Below are positions 1 to 9,024 of a stretch of 58,827 nt of DNA, piece after piece. Made by a program: the position numbers and the translations under genes. Origin of the DNA: Mycolicibacterium moriokaense (GTDB lineage Bacteria; Actinomycetota; Actinomycetes; Mycobacteriales; Mycobacteriaceae); the NCBI RefSeq assembly GCF_003201655.1, contig NZ_QJJU01000029.1:1-58827 (forward strand), read 5' to 3'. The notes beneath the pieces were generated by a model. The model did not search any database. It saw only the letters and a program-made list of their open reading frames with translations, and was not told the DNA's origin. The first letter of the stretch is position 1; every line of letters begins with the position of its first letter.

Positions 1-49
1 ACTCCCAGAACCGACGCTGCACACAATTCAACGAACCAGGACGGCCCAT
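1..49 (-). CDS. N-terminal end of a probable IS30-family transposase (cut by window edge)
   Basis: Reading leftward from an ATG at 47-49, 16 codons remain open to the window edge and give MGRPGSLNCVQRRFWE. This resembles the opening of the IS30-type transposases common in actinobacteria, in which a GRPG...RRFWELI segment starts the N-terminal helix-turn-helix region. A good ribosome binding site (AGGGAG) lies about 8 bases upstream on the same strand. The upstream stretch to about 105 probably includes one end of the element, but the partner inverted repeat is outside the window. Identification rests on only 16 residues, so it is tentative. Confidence 0.5.
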   Translation of the reverse strand, partial: MGRPGSLNCVQRRFWE

Positions 50-106
50 CAACACTCCCTAAACTGAAGTGTTGCAACCACCCTCTGAACCCAAGTCGCA
101 CTTATT

Positions 107-128
107 CGCCCAAATGTGAGTTTGGGCG
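107..128. terminator. Hairpin terminator after nudC
   Basis: A perfect 8-bp inverted repeat (CGCCCAAA / TTTGGGCG) with a 6-base loop sits 7 bases beyond the nudC stop codon. It has no long T tract, as is usual in mycobacteria. It separates the nudC operon from the insertion-sequence edge. Confidence 0.55.
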
Positions 129-135
129 GAGAGTC

Positions 136-1071
136 TTAGTCGAGTGCCGCCCAGGATTCGATGATCTCCCTGGCGATCGAGATCGATCCCGGCAACAGCA
201 GCCGCGACGGCGAATCGCTGCTCCAGTCGCCGTCCGCGAGCGCCTCACGCACCTCGGCGCGGGTGAACCACGCCGCCTCGGCGATCTCGCCGTCGTTGAA
301 GGAGAACTCCTGCTCCGGGTCGCCGACGGCGTGGAAGCCGACCATCAGCGACCGCGGAAACGGCCACGGCTGGCTGCCCAGATAGCGCACATCGGTCACC
401 GTCAACCCGATCTCCTCGGCGATCTCGCGGACAACGCACGACTCGAACGACTCGCCCGCCTCCACGAATCCGGCCAGCAGCGAGAACAGCCGCTCGGGCC
501 ACACTGTCTGGCGGGCCAGCACGGCGCGGTCGTGGCCGTCGTGAACAAGGCAGATCACCGCGGGGTCGATGCGGGGAAACTCCTCATGCCCGTTGGCCGC
601 GTTGACCCTCGCCCAGCCGGCCTTGATCGGCTTGGTCGGCGCGCCGTCGATGGCGCTGAACCGTGCGTTGTCGTGCCAATTCAGCAGCGCGGCCGCCGTC
701 GCCACCAGCTGGGCGCTGACATCGTCGAAGATCTGCCCGGCCCGGCGCAGGTCGAGCACCTCGGTTTCGGTGTGCGGGTCCTCCGGCCCCTCCAGCGCAG
801 CGCGGATCCCCCACACATGCCTGCCGTCGGCGAGGCGGCCGAGGAACACGGCGTTCTCCGGCGGCTTGTCACCGATCTTGGCGGCCTTGCCCAGCACCGC
901 TTGACCACCCGAGATCAGTACCTGGTTGCGCCGGTCGACCCGCAGCAGCATGGCATCGGGCCATCCGGCCTTCGCCGCCTCGATATCCGTGCGCAGCTCG
1001 TCGGCGCGGTCCGCGCCGATGCGGGACAGCAGCGGCACGTTGCGCAGTTGAAACCCCGTGAGTTCGGTCAT
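136..1071 (-). CDS. nudC: NAD(H) diphosphatase NudC (Nudix hydrolase)
   Basis: This is a 311-residue Nudix hydrolase of the NADH-pyrophosphatase type, which cleaves NAD(H) to NMN(H) and AMP. The Nudix box GX5EX7REXXEEXG lies at residues 201-222, and the NudC-specific SQPWPFP motif follows at 233-239. The zinc ribbon of E. coli NudC (two CxxC pairs before the Nudix domain) is absent: the corresponding stretch, about 145-170, has no cysteines. The start codon overlaps the stop of the upstream K+ channel gene by 4 bases (ATGA), so the two are likely co-translated. It is orthologous by order to Rv3199c. Enzymes of this subgroup have been linked to turnover of isoniazid-NAD adducts; that role is not tested here. 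Confidence 0.93.
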   Translation of the reverse strand: MTELTGFQLRNVPLLSRIGADRADELRTDIEAAKAGWPDAMLLRVDRRNQVLISGGQAVLGKAAKIGDKPPENAVFLGRLADGRHVWGIRAALEGPEDPHTETEVLDLRRAGQIFDDVSAQLVATAAALLNWHDNARFSAIDGAPTKPIKAGWARVNAANGHEEFPRIDPAVICLVHDGHDRAVLARQTVWPERLFSLLAGFVEAGESFESCVVREIAEEIGLTVTDVRYLGSQPWPFPRSLMVGFHAVGDPEQEFSFNDGEIAEAAWFTRAEVREALADGDWSSDSPSRLLLPGSISIAREIIESWAALD

Positions 1072-2171
1072 CGGTCGGCTTCCGCGCTGCGGATGTACAG
1101 CAGCCGGTCACCGAGCTCAAGAGCATCCACTTCGGGGGCGTCGACACGCACGAGTTCGCCGTTGCGAACCACGCCGAGAACGATGTCGGTCAAGTGCCGC
1201 GGCGAACCGCCGGCTTCCTTGGCTTCGACCTCGCGCTCGGCCAGTGCGAACCCCGCATCGGGTGTCAGTAGGTCTTCCATCATCTCCACAACGCTGGGCG
1301 TCTGCGTCGCTATGCCGAGCAGCCGGCCTGCGGTCTCCGAGGACACCACGGTCGAGTCCGCACCCGACTGGCGCAGCAGGTGCTGATTCTCGGCCTCCCT
1401 TGCCGCCGCGATGATCTTCGCGCCAGGTGCGAGCTCGCGCGCGGTCAAGGTGACCAGCACCGCGCTGGCGTCGTCATCGGTCGCGACGATGATCGATTTC
1501 GCGTGTTGGGCGCTGGCCAGTCGTAGCACCTCGGACTTGGTGGCGTCGCCGTGCACGGTCACCAGCCCTGCACTTTTCGCGCGCTCAAGTGCGGCGGCGT
1601 TCTCGTCGACGACGACGATGTCGGCCGGCGCCACCTCGTCGCCGACCATCGCCGAGACCGCCGTCCTGCCCTTGGTGCCGTATCCGACGACGACGGTGTG
1701 GTTGCGCACTCTGCTCCTCCATCGCTGGATCTTCAATGATTGGCGCGACTGCGTCGTCAGCGTTTCCACCGTGGTACCGATCAGGACGATCAGGAAAGCG
1801 ATTCGCAACGGCGTAATGACCAAGACGTTGATCAGCCTCGCGGATGGCGTGATCGGGGTGATGTCGCCGTAGCCGGTCGTCGACAACGAGACCGTCGCGT
1901 AGTAGAGGCAGTCCAGGAACGACAGCCCGCCGATTGCGTGTGGACTCCCTATTTCGTCCCTGACGTCCCGGTACCCGTGCCGGTCCAGATAGACGATGAG
2001 CACGGCAGCGAACAGTGCGAGCATCGCGTAGATGATCCGCCGGAGGATGCGTTGACCAGGGCTGACGAACGGCTCGGGGATGCGGAGGATCTCGACGAGG
2101 GCGGCATCGGGCCGCGATGTCAGGTTCTCGTCGATCGCCTCGAGTCGGCGCCGCAACCTGCCTTTAGCCAT
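1068..2171 (-). CDS. Two-helix potassium channel with RCK/TrkA-N domain
   Basis: The 367-residue protein has an N-terminal membrane helix (about 45-62), a pore loop with the K+ selectivity filter TTGYGD at 98-103, a second helix (about 113-135), and a cytoplasmic Rossmann RCK domain starting at VVVGYG (about 160-165). A TrkA-C-like segment follows at the C-terminus. This is the architecture of ligand-gated MthK/Kch-type channels; nucleotide or ion gating is inferred from the family. It is first in a two-gene operon with nudC and corresponds by position to Rv3200c, annotated as a cation transporter. Confidence 0.9.
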   Translation of the reverse strand: MAKGRLRRRLEAIDENLTSRPDAALVEILRIPEPFVSPGQRILRRIIYAMLALFAAVLIVYLDRHGYRDVRDEIGSPHAIGGLSFLDCLYYATVSLSTTGYGDITPITPSARLINVLVITPLRIAFLIVLIGTTVETLTTQSRQSLKIQRWRSRVRNHTVVVGYGTKGRTAVSAMVGDEVAPADIVVVDENAAALERAKSAGLVTVHGDATKSEVLRLASAQHAKSIIVATDDDASAVLVTLTARELAPGAKIIAAAREAENQHLLRQSGADSTVVSSETAGRLLGIATQTPSVVEMMEDLLTPDAGFALAEREVEAKEAGGSPRHLTDIVLGVVRNGELVRVDAPEVDALELGDRLLYIRSAEADR

Positions 2172-2216
2172 GAGAACCCATCACCGATCCCAAGGGGCGC
2201 ACGCCATTATGTAACC

Positions 2217-2612
2217 ATGACGTCTCCCTCGCCCGAACTGCAGCAGACCGCCCGTCCCACATCTGTCTACCGCCTCGCGGCACTCTTGCTCGGCTCTGGC
2301 GTTCTCCACTTTGTGATGCCCAAGCCGTACGACACGATCGTCCCCACCGAACTGCCGGGCAGCCAGCGGTTCTACACCTACGCGTCCGGGGTGGCCGAAC
2401 TGGCGGCCGGGGCGCTGCTGTTGCCACCGCGCACCCGTAGGCTCGGCGCACTTTCCGCGGTTGCCGTGTTCGTCGGCGTTTTTCCGGCCAACGTGAACTT
2501 GCTGCGGCTGTGGAAGGACAAGCCGCTGCTCATGCGGCTGGGCGCGATCGCGCGGCTGCCGTTGCAGATCCCGATGATCACCGGGGCGCTGAAGATCTAC
2601 CGCAACTCCTAA
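2217..2612 (+). CDS. Small DoxX-like integral membrane protein
   Basis: The ATG at 2217 gives 131 residues with about four hydrophobic segments (near 17-34, 54-70, 78-95 and 108-125) and a pattern (GVLHFVMPKPYD, SGVAELAAGALLL) resembling the DoxX/MauE-type membrane family. No catalytic residues are evident and the function is unknown. It is divergent from the K+ channel gene, 45 bases away, so both promoters must lie in that gap. Its stop overlaps the stop of adnB by 4 bases in convergent orientation. The reading frame extends further upstream, but that part is antisense to the channel and has no membrane-protein character. Confidence 0.75.
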   Translation: MTSPSPELQQTARPTSVYRLAALLLGSGVLHFVMPKPYDTIVPTELPGSQRFYTYASGVAELAAGALLLPPRTRRLGALSAVAVFVGVFPANVNLLRLWKDKPLLMRLGAIARLPLQIPMITGALKIYRNS

Positions 2613-5600
2613 GCCGCCTCCAGCAGGGCGACGAGGGCGTCGGCGCCCGGCAGTGAGTCAGGGGTGACCGTCTGCCCGGTCCGCACGTAGTGGAACGCCG
2701 CGCGTACCTTCTCGACGGGACGGCCGTGCAGCGCAGCCCACGCAAGCCGGTACACCGCGAGCTGAATCGCCGCATGCTGCTTGGTTTCTGGAGTACTGGG
2801 CGGTCCGCCGGTCTTCCAGTCCACCACCGTGGCGCCGCCGTCGTCGTCTGCGAAGATCGCGTCGATGCGGCCCCGTACCACATGCCCGCCGATCACCATA
2901 TCGAACGGGACCTCCACATCGATGGGCGTGCGGGCGGCCCACGGGGACACCGCGAACGCGGCCTGCAGCTCGGCGAGATCTTCGGTGTCGCAGGCGTCGC
3001 GATCGACTGCGCCGGGCAGATCGTCGAGGTCGAACAGCCGCTCTGCGTGGAAGAACCGCTGTACCCAGTCGTGAAATGCGGTGCCCAGCAAGGCATGAGG
3101 GTCGGGCCGGGCCGGAAGACGACGGCGTAACCGTGCAGCGACCGCGTCGCGGTCGCGGCCGAGTTCGACCAGCATGCTGACCGACAGCTGCGCAGGCAAC
3201 GGGGGCGCGGGCGGGTCGGCCGCGGGAATGCGCTCGGCCAGCAGGGCGTCGACGTCGGCCGCCCATCCGTCGACATCGGCGGTGTCCGCGGGGAGGCCGC
3301 CCGACATCGCGTGACTAACCAGCGCCGCACCGGTGTCCACGCCTGTCCTCTGTGCGCGGACGGGATCGGTGGGCCAGAGTGCTTCGACCACCTTGTCGCG
3401 CAACGGGTTCGGCTCACCATCGGCAGGCTCCGGCGCCCAGTGCTCGACGACGCCGCAGGGATCGCCAGCGGCTTCTGCCTGCTCGATGATGTCCTTGAGC
3501 TCACAGAGGAAGTCGGACGGGCCGCGGGGTTTGGCCTCGGAGACGCCCCAATGATGACCGGACAGCAGCAAGGTGTCCTCGGCGCGGGTGATCGCGACGT
3601 AAAGCAGTCGGCGCTCCTCGTCGATGCGGCGCTGTTCGAGGCGACGCCGGTGATCGGAGATCTTGTCGGACAGCCGCTTTCGATCGTTGACGTCTGAGGT
3701 GTCGAGCACAGGCACGCCGTGCTCAGAGATGGTGGCGCGGTCACCGCGCAGCAGCGGAGGCAGATCTCCGGCATCGGTGAGCCAGGTTCGTGTCGACGCC
3801 GTCGACGGGAACACCCGACCGCTCAGGTGGGGCACCGCGACCACCTGCCACTCCAACCCCTTCGCGGCGTGCACGGTGAGGATCTGCACCCGGTCATTGG
3901 CGACGGACACTTCGGCGGGCGCAAGGCCGTTCTCCACTTGCTCGGCTGCATCCAGATACGCCAGCAGGCTCGGCACCGTGGCGCCTTGTCTGGCCGCGAA
4001 GTCGGCAACCACGTCGGCGAACGCGTCGAGGTGCTCGGTGCCGGACCAGCCCGATGACACCGGCCTGGCCGCCCGTACCTCGGCGTCGACTCCGAGCACC
4101 CGGCGCACCTCGGCGACGAGATCAGGCAGCGGGTGGGACAGGTGGCCACGCAGCGCGGTCAGCTCGCGGCCCAGCGTGACGATCCGACGGTGCCCGGCCG
4201 CGGAATACGCAGCCGCGGGTCCCGGATCGCAGATCGCGTCGGCAAGGCAGGCGGCGTCGGCGTCGGCGGCGGCCTGCGCGACGATCTGCTCGGTGGTGGC
4301 GTTGCGCGTCGGCCCGTCGTCGAGTTCGACGGCTCGTCGCCATAGTGCGGCGATGTCGCGACCCCCCAGTCGCCACCTCGGCCCGGTGAGCACCCGCATC
4401 GCGGCGGCGCCTGCGGAGGGATCGGCCACCAGGCGCAGCGTCGCCACCAGGTCGGCAACCTCTGGCACGGCGAGCAGCCCGGCGAGCCCGACGACCTCGA
4501 CGGGGACGCCACGCGCGGCGAGCGCATCTGCCATCGGTGCGGAATCGGCGTTGCGACGTACCAGCACTGCTGCCGTCGGCGCGACGGATCCGTCGCTACG
4601 GGCGCCGTGGTAGAGCCGCGCCAAATGGTCTGCAACCCAATCTCGTTCGGCCGCCACGTCGGACAGCAGGGCGCATCGGATGACGCCCGGCTGGGCGTCG
4701 GGCCGCGGTCGTAGCGCCCGCACCGCGACGGAGCGCCGGCGCGCCTCGGTGGACACCGCGTTCGCCAGATGCAGCGCCTGCGGTGGATTGCGCCAGCTGG
4801 TGCGAAGCTCCAGCGTTGGCGCGGGAGTTCCGTCCGCCCGCGGGAAGTCGGTGGTGAACCGTGGCAGGTTGGTCGCCGACGCGCCGCGCCAGCCGTAGAT
4901 CGACTGGATCGGATCGCCGACGGCGGTCAGCGCGAGATCGTCGTCGACGCCGCGTCCGAACAGCGAGGACAACGCCACGCGCTGTGCGTGCCCGGTGTCC
5001 TGGTACTCGTCGAGCAGCACCACCCGGTACCGCTGTCGCAACTGCTCACCGACTTGCGGGAACGTCGACGCCAGCCGGGCGGCGGATGCCATCTGCATGC
5101 CGAAGTCCATGACCTTGTCCGCGCGCATGCGCGCGTGCAGAGCGTCGATCAGCGGAACGAGTTGAATGCGCTCGGTCTGGGTGGCCAGCATGCGCAGCAG
5201 CCACTGGCTGGGCCCGCGGTCCCGCTGATACGGGCCCGCAGGGAGCGTGTGCACCAGCCGTTCCAGTTCGACGTGGGTGTCGCGCAGTTGTGCGGTGTCC
5301 ACGAGGTGTTCGGCCAACTGCCCGGCGAGCCGCAGCACCATCGCGGTCACCGCGGCCGGGGTCTTCTTCGTGTCGAGGTGATCGGGGTACTCGCACACGA
5401 CGCGAAACGCCAACTGCCACAAGTCGGTTTCGCTGAGCAGCCGGCTGTCGGGCTCGACCGGCAGCAGCAGGCCGTGCTCGCGCAGTAGATTCCCCGCGAA
5501 CGCGTGGTAAGTGCCGACGGTGGCCGGATCGTCGGCAATGTCTGCGGTATCTGGGCCGCCGGGAACGAGGCCGGCGCCGGCCAGGCGTGCCAGCCGGGTG

Positions 5601-5851
5601 CGGACGCGCCGCAACAGCTGACCCGCGGCCTTCCGGGTGAACGTCAGTCCGAGCACCTCGCCGGGGCGCGCATACCCGTTGGCGACCAGCCAGACCACCC
5701 GGGCCGCCATCGTCTCCGTTTTGCCCGCGCCCGCACCGGCGATGACCACAAGCGGTCCGGGTGGCGCGGCGATCACCGCCGCCTGTTCCTCGGTGGGAGC
5801 GAAAAGGCCTAGCGCACCGGCAAGTTCGGCCGGGCTGTACCGCGCCGTCAT
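2609..5851 (-). CDS. adnB: AdnB subunit of the AdnAB helicase-nuclease
   Basis: The 1080-residue protein is a UvrD-like superfamily 1 helicase fused to a C-terminal RecB-type nuclease. Walker A (GAGAGKT) is at 39-45; DEYQDT (motif II) and GDPIQSIYGWRG (motif III) follow. Late helicase motifs include TVHAAKGLEW and VAITRAED. The nuclease carries the catalytic VVDWKTG motif. With AdnA it forms the mycobacterial heterodimer that resects double-strand breaks in place of RecBCD. The start was placed at the ATG (5849-5851) that overlaps the adnA stop as ATGA; the upstream extension is low-complexity and antisense-like. Orthologue of Rv3201c by sequence and order. Confidence 0.93.
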   Translation of the reverse strand: MTARYSPAELAGALGLFAPTEEQAAVIAAPPGPLVVIAGAGAGKTETMAARVVWLVANGYARPGEVLGLTFTRKAAGQLLRRVRTRLARLAGAGLVPGGPDTADIADDPATVGTYHAFAGNLLREHGLLLPVEPDSRLLSETDLWQLAFRVVCEYPDHLDTKKTPAAVTAMVLRLAGQLAEHLVDTAQLRDTHVELERLVHTLPAGPYQRDRGPSQWLLRMLATQTERIQLVPLIDALHARMRADKVMDFGMQMASAARLASTFPQVGEQLRQRYRVVLLDEYQDTGHAQRVALSSLFGRGVDDDLALTAVGDPIQSIYGWRGASATNLPRFTTDFPRADGTPAPTLELRTSWRNPPQALHLANAVSTEARRRSVAVRALRPRPDAQPGVIRCALLSDVAAERDWVADHLARLYHGARSDGSVAPTAAVLVRRNADSAPMADALAARGVPVEVVGLAGLLAVPEVADLVATLRLVADPSAGAAAMRVLTGPRWRLGGRDIAALWRRAVELDDGPTRNATTEQIVAQAAADADAACLADAICDPGPAAAYSAAGHRRIVTLGRELTALRGHLSHPLPDLVAEVRRVLGVDAEVRAARPVSSGWSGTEHLDAFADVVADFAARQGATVPSLLAYLDAAEQVENGLAPAEVSVANDRVQILTVHAAKGLEWQVVAVPHLSGRVFPSTASTRTWLTDAGDLPPLLRGDRATISEHGVPVLDTSDVNDRKRLSDKISDHRRRLEQRRIDEERRLLYVAITRAEDTLLLSGHHWGVSEAKPRGPSDFLCELKDIIEQAEAAGDPCGVVEHWAPEPADGEPNPLRDKVVEALWPTDPVRAQRTGVDTGAALVSHAMSGGLPADTADVDGWAADVDALLAERIPAADPPAPPLPAQLSVSMLVELGRDRDAVAARLRRRLPARPDPHALLGTAFHDWVQRFFHAERLFDLDDLPGAVDRDACDTEDLAELQAAFAVSPWAARTPIDVEVPFDMVIGGHVVRGRIDAIFADDDGGATVVDWKTGGPPSTPETKQHAAIQLAVYRLAWAALHGRPVEKVRAAFHYVRTGQTVTPDSLPGADALVALLEAA

Positions 5852-8800
5852 GGACACCAGCCGGTGGCGGCCTGGGCCGGGCACATCGCCCGCACCGGGC
5901 AGTGCGCACAGCCGTCGTTGATCCGAGCTAGGAACTCCGGCCCCTTGGTGGCGCCCGCCGCCTGCTGCACCAGTTCGAGCCACTCCGCGCGGGTGTGCGC
6001 CGTCTGCGCGTCCTGCTCGCGTTCTGTGGCGCCACCCGCTGCGGGTTTGCCGAGATACACCAGCCTGCCTCCCCCCGGGGTATCACCCTGCGGCAGAAGA
6101 CCTTCCGCGACGGCCAGCTGATACATCGCCAACTGGGCGTGGCGCTGCGCGTCGTCCTTGCTGACCGGTGTCTTGCCGGTCTTGATGTCGACCACCACCA
6201 ACCGTCCCGCGCTGTCGCGTTCCAGCCGGTCGAGGCGGCCGCGCACCCGCACCCCTTGAGTGACCGCGCCGTCGACGTCGATCTCCGTGCCCATCTCGGT
6301 GAGCTCGTCGCGCGTCTGCGTACGCCACTGCGCGAATGTCGACAGCATCGCGCGGTGCCGCTCCAACTCGTTATCCGAATACCACTGCGAATCGAATGGC
6401 AGCTTGCTCCAGACCTTTTCGAGTTCGTTGAGCATCTGGCTCTCGGTCTTACCTGACTCGGCGACGAGGGCGTGCAACAACGATCCGACCGCGGAGCGCA
6501 CATCACGTCCGTCAGTTCCGCCATGGCGTTCAAGAAGCCAACGCAGCGGGCAGTCGGTCAGCGTCTGCAGCGTCGACGGCGAAAGCGTGACGACGTGCTC
6601 ATCGCCATTCCACAGCGGCTCGTCGCTGGACAGCGGCGTCATGCCGTACCACTGGGCGGGGTCGGCGCCTGCGACTCCGGCCTGTGCCAGCCTCGCGAGT
6701 TGCGTTGCCGCGCAGATCCGTACCGCATCATCGACAGTGTCGGGCGCTGCGCACACCACCGCACGCAGGCGTCCGACCACCGCAGGCGGAGCCAGCACTC
6801 GCGGCGCGAGGATCGGTTCGGGCGGGTCGGGTTCGGGATCGGTCGCCAGGGTTGCCAGCTCATAACAGAACGGCGAAGGAAGCATCGACTCGTCGCCGTT
6901 GTCGCTGTCGACCGCGGTGACGAGCAGGCGGCTGCGGGCGCGGCCCATGGCGGCGATCAACAGCCTGCGTTCCTCGGCCAGCAGCGGCGCTCTGCTCGAC
7001 AATCCCCGGTCGGTCTCCGTGACGACGCCGTCCATCACATCGACAAGCCGCTGGGTGCCCAGCACGCCGCCGCGGGGAATCGTGTTGGGCCACAGCCCTT
7101 CCTGCAGGCCGGCGATGACGACGAACTCCCATTCCCTGCCGAGCGCCGCATGGGGACTGAGGATTGCGACCGCGTCGGGCTCCTGTCGTTGGTCGCGGGG
7201 TGTCGCGGGCAGCCCCATCGATTCGACGTGGTCGACGAGGCCGCGCAGCGACGCGCCCGCGGTGCGCGCCACATACTGCTCGGCCACGTCGAACAGTGCG
7301 GTGACCGCGTCGAGGTCCCGGTCGGCCTGCGCGCCTGCAAGACCGCCGCGCTCACTGGCTGCCAGCCAGCGCCGCTGCATGCCGGAACGATGCCAGGCCT
7401 GCCACAGTGCGTAGCGCGGGTCTGGACCATCGGCGGCGCTGCCGCGCGCGGCCGCGAGCACGGCGCGAACCTGCCGCAGCGGACGTCCCTGATCGGCAGA
7501 CAGCGTTCCGGTTTCGTTGTCGAGCGCCTCGACAAGCAGCTGGCTGAAGTCGCGAGGCGGTTGGCAGCCATCGGCGCGGCGCAGCGCCCGCCGCAGCTGA
7601 CGAAGCGATACCGGGTCGACCCGGCCGATCGGCCCGGTCAGCAGCGCCAGCGCCCGGTCGCCGTCGAGCCCGTGCGCCGTCGCGTCGAGGACCGTCAGCA
7701 GCGCCCGCACCGCGGGCTGATCGGCCAGCGAAGCATGCGGTGCCCCAGTCTCCACCGGAACACCCGCGGAGAGAAGGGCACGCGCCAGCGTCGCGCCCAG
7801 CCGGGGTACCGACCGGACGATCACCGCCATCTGCGACCAGGGCATGCCATCGACCAGATGTGCGCGGCGCAGCGCGTCGGCGATCAACGCCGATTCGGCG
7901 TGCGGCGTCGCGGCGATCCGCACGGTTAGCGAGCCCGACCGGTCGTCGGCACCGCACACCTCACGTGCCGCGTCGACGCCGGGCAGCCGCCGCGCGACCG
8001 CGGTGATGGCGTCGGCGACGACCGGCGCGCAACGCAGCGACCGGGTGAGGACGATGGCGGGCTCGTCGCCGCGCAACAGCGACGGGTCGGCGCCGCGGTA
8101 ACCGAACACCGCCTGGTTGGCGTCTCCCGCAATGACGGTGAGTTCCGCACCGGCCGCCAGCACGCGAACCAGCCGGGCCGCCTGCGGATCGAGGTGTTGC
8201 GCGTCGTCGACGAGGAGCAGCTTGATCCTGTTGCGCTCCGCCGCCAACAGGTCCGAATCGGTGGCGAATGCCTCGAGCGCCGCACCGACGAGTTCGGCGG
8301 CGCCCAGCGCTGGCACGGTGGCCTGCGGCGCCGCCATCCCCACGGCGGAACGCAGCAGCATGATCTGCTCATAAGCCTGGGCGAACTGCCCGGCGGCCAA
8401 CCACTCGGGCCTGCCGGACTTCCGTCCGATGCGTTGCAGCGCAACGGGATCCACGCCACGCTCGGTGCAGCGGGCCAGCAGATCACGAAGTTCGTTGGCG
8501 AACCCGACGGTGCTCAGTGCCTGCCGCAGCTGGGTGGGCCACGCCACCGGTGATGCGTCACCGTCCTCCAGGTCACCCGCGAGCAGTTCGCGGATGATGC
8601 CGTCCTGCTCGGCGCTGGTGATCAGCCGCGGCGGTGGGTCGCCGTTGCGCTGTGCCGCCAACCGCAGCACCGCGAACGCATACGAGTGCACGGTGCGGAC
8701 CAACGGTTCGCGGACCACCGCGCGACTGCCCGCCGACAACAAGGCAGACGTGATCGTCGCACGCGCCTGGCTGCCGAGCCGGGCCGAACCCGTCAGCAGC

Positions 8801-8961
8801 AGAACCGATTCCGGATCGGAGCCCGCGGCGATGTGGGCCGTCGCCGCCTCAATCAAAAGGCTGCTCTTGCCGGTGCCCGCGCCGCCGAGCACCCGGACCA
8901 CGCCCCGCATACCGGGTTCGGTGAGGCTGGTGGGGGTCAGGTCGGTGTGCGGCGCGGACAT
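5848..8961 (-). CDS. adnA: AdnA subunit of the AdnAB helicase-nuclease
   Basis: The 1037-residue partner of AdnB has Walker A (GGAGTGKS) at about 26-33, VDDAQHLD as motif II, GDANQAVFGYRGAD as motif III, and a C-terminal nuclease with VVDIKTGK. The C-terminus carries C-x2-C-x5-C (about 1018, 1021, 1027), and an earlier cysteine lies in the TDCPLRW segment. This is the arrangement of the AddB-type 4Fe-4S cluster that staples a nuclease domain. The start chosen is ATG 8959-8961 (MSAPHTDLT), which leaves a 63-base divergent gap to lipV; longer frames run into that gene. Equivalent to Rv3202c. Confidence 0.92.
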   Translation of the reverse strand: MSAPHTDLTPTSLTEPGMRGVVRVLGGAGTGKSSLLIEAATAHIAAGSDPESVLLLTGSARLGSQARATITSALLSAGSRAVVREPLVRTVHSYAFAVLRLAAQRNGDPPPRLITSAEQDGIIRELLAGDLEDGDASPVAWPTQLRQALSTVGFANELRDLLARCTERGVDPVALQRIGRKSGRPEWLAAGQFAQAYEQIMLLRSAVGMAAPQATVPALGAAELVGAALEAFATDSDLLAAERNRIKLLLVDDAQHLDPQAARLVRVLAAGAELTVIAGDANQAVFGYRGADPSLLRGDEPAIVLTRSLRCAPVVADAITAVARRLPGVDAAREVCGADDRSGSLTVRIAATPHAESALIADALRRAHLVDGMPWSQMAVIVRSVPRLGATLARALLSAGVPVETGAPHASLADQPAVRALLTVLDATAHGLDGDRALALLTGPIGRVDPVSLRQLRRALRRADGCQPPRDFSQLLVEALDNETGTLSADQGRPLRQVRAVLAAARGSAADGPDPRYALWQAWHRSGMQRRWLAASERGGLAGAQADRDLDAVTALFDVAEQYVARTAGASLRGLVDHVESMGLPATPRDQRQEPDAVAILSPHAALGREWEFVVIAGLQEGLWPNTIPRGGVLGTQRLVDVMDGVVTETDRGLSSRAPLLAEERRLLIAAMGRARSRLLVTAVDSDNGDESMLPSPFCYELATLATDPEPDPPEPILAPRVLAPPAVVGRLRAVVCAAPDTVDDAVRICAATQLARLAQAGVAGADPAQWYGMTPLSSDEPLWNGDEHVVTLSPSTLQTLTDCPLRWLLERHGGTDGRDVRSAVGSLLHALVAESGKTESQMLNELEKVWSKLPFDSQWYSDNELERHRAMLSTFAQWRTQTRDELTEMGTEIDVDGAVTQGVRVRGRLDRLERDSAGRLVVVDIKTGKTPVSKDDAQRHAQLAMYQLAVAEGLLPQGDTPGGGRLVYLGKPAAGGATEREQDAQTAHTRAEWLELVQQAAGATKGPEFLARINDGCAHCPVRAMCPAQAATGWCP

Positions 8962-9024
8962 GAAGGCATGACACCACGGGGGTCCGACAAGTGGCCGTCG
9001 TCGCCTGCTGGCAGCATTCAAGCC

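Noticed and set aside
331..1386. Long plus-strand frame opposite nudC and the K+ channel
   Set aside because: High-GC antisense artefact: Arg/Ala/Gly-rich, no family pattern, and both opposite-strand genes are well supported.
6472..7929. 485-codon plus-strand frame opposite adnA
   Set aside because: Shadow of the helicase gene; the translation is Arg/Gln-rich with no recognisable domain.
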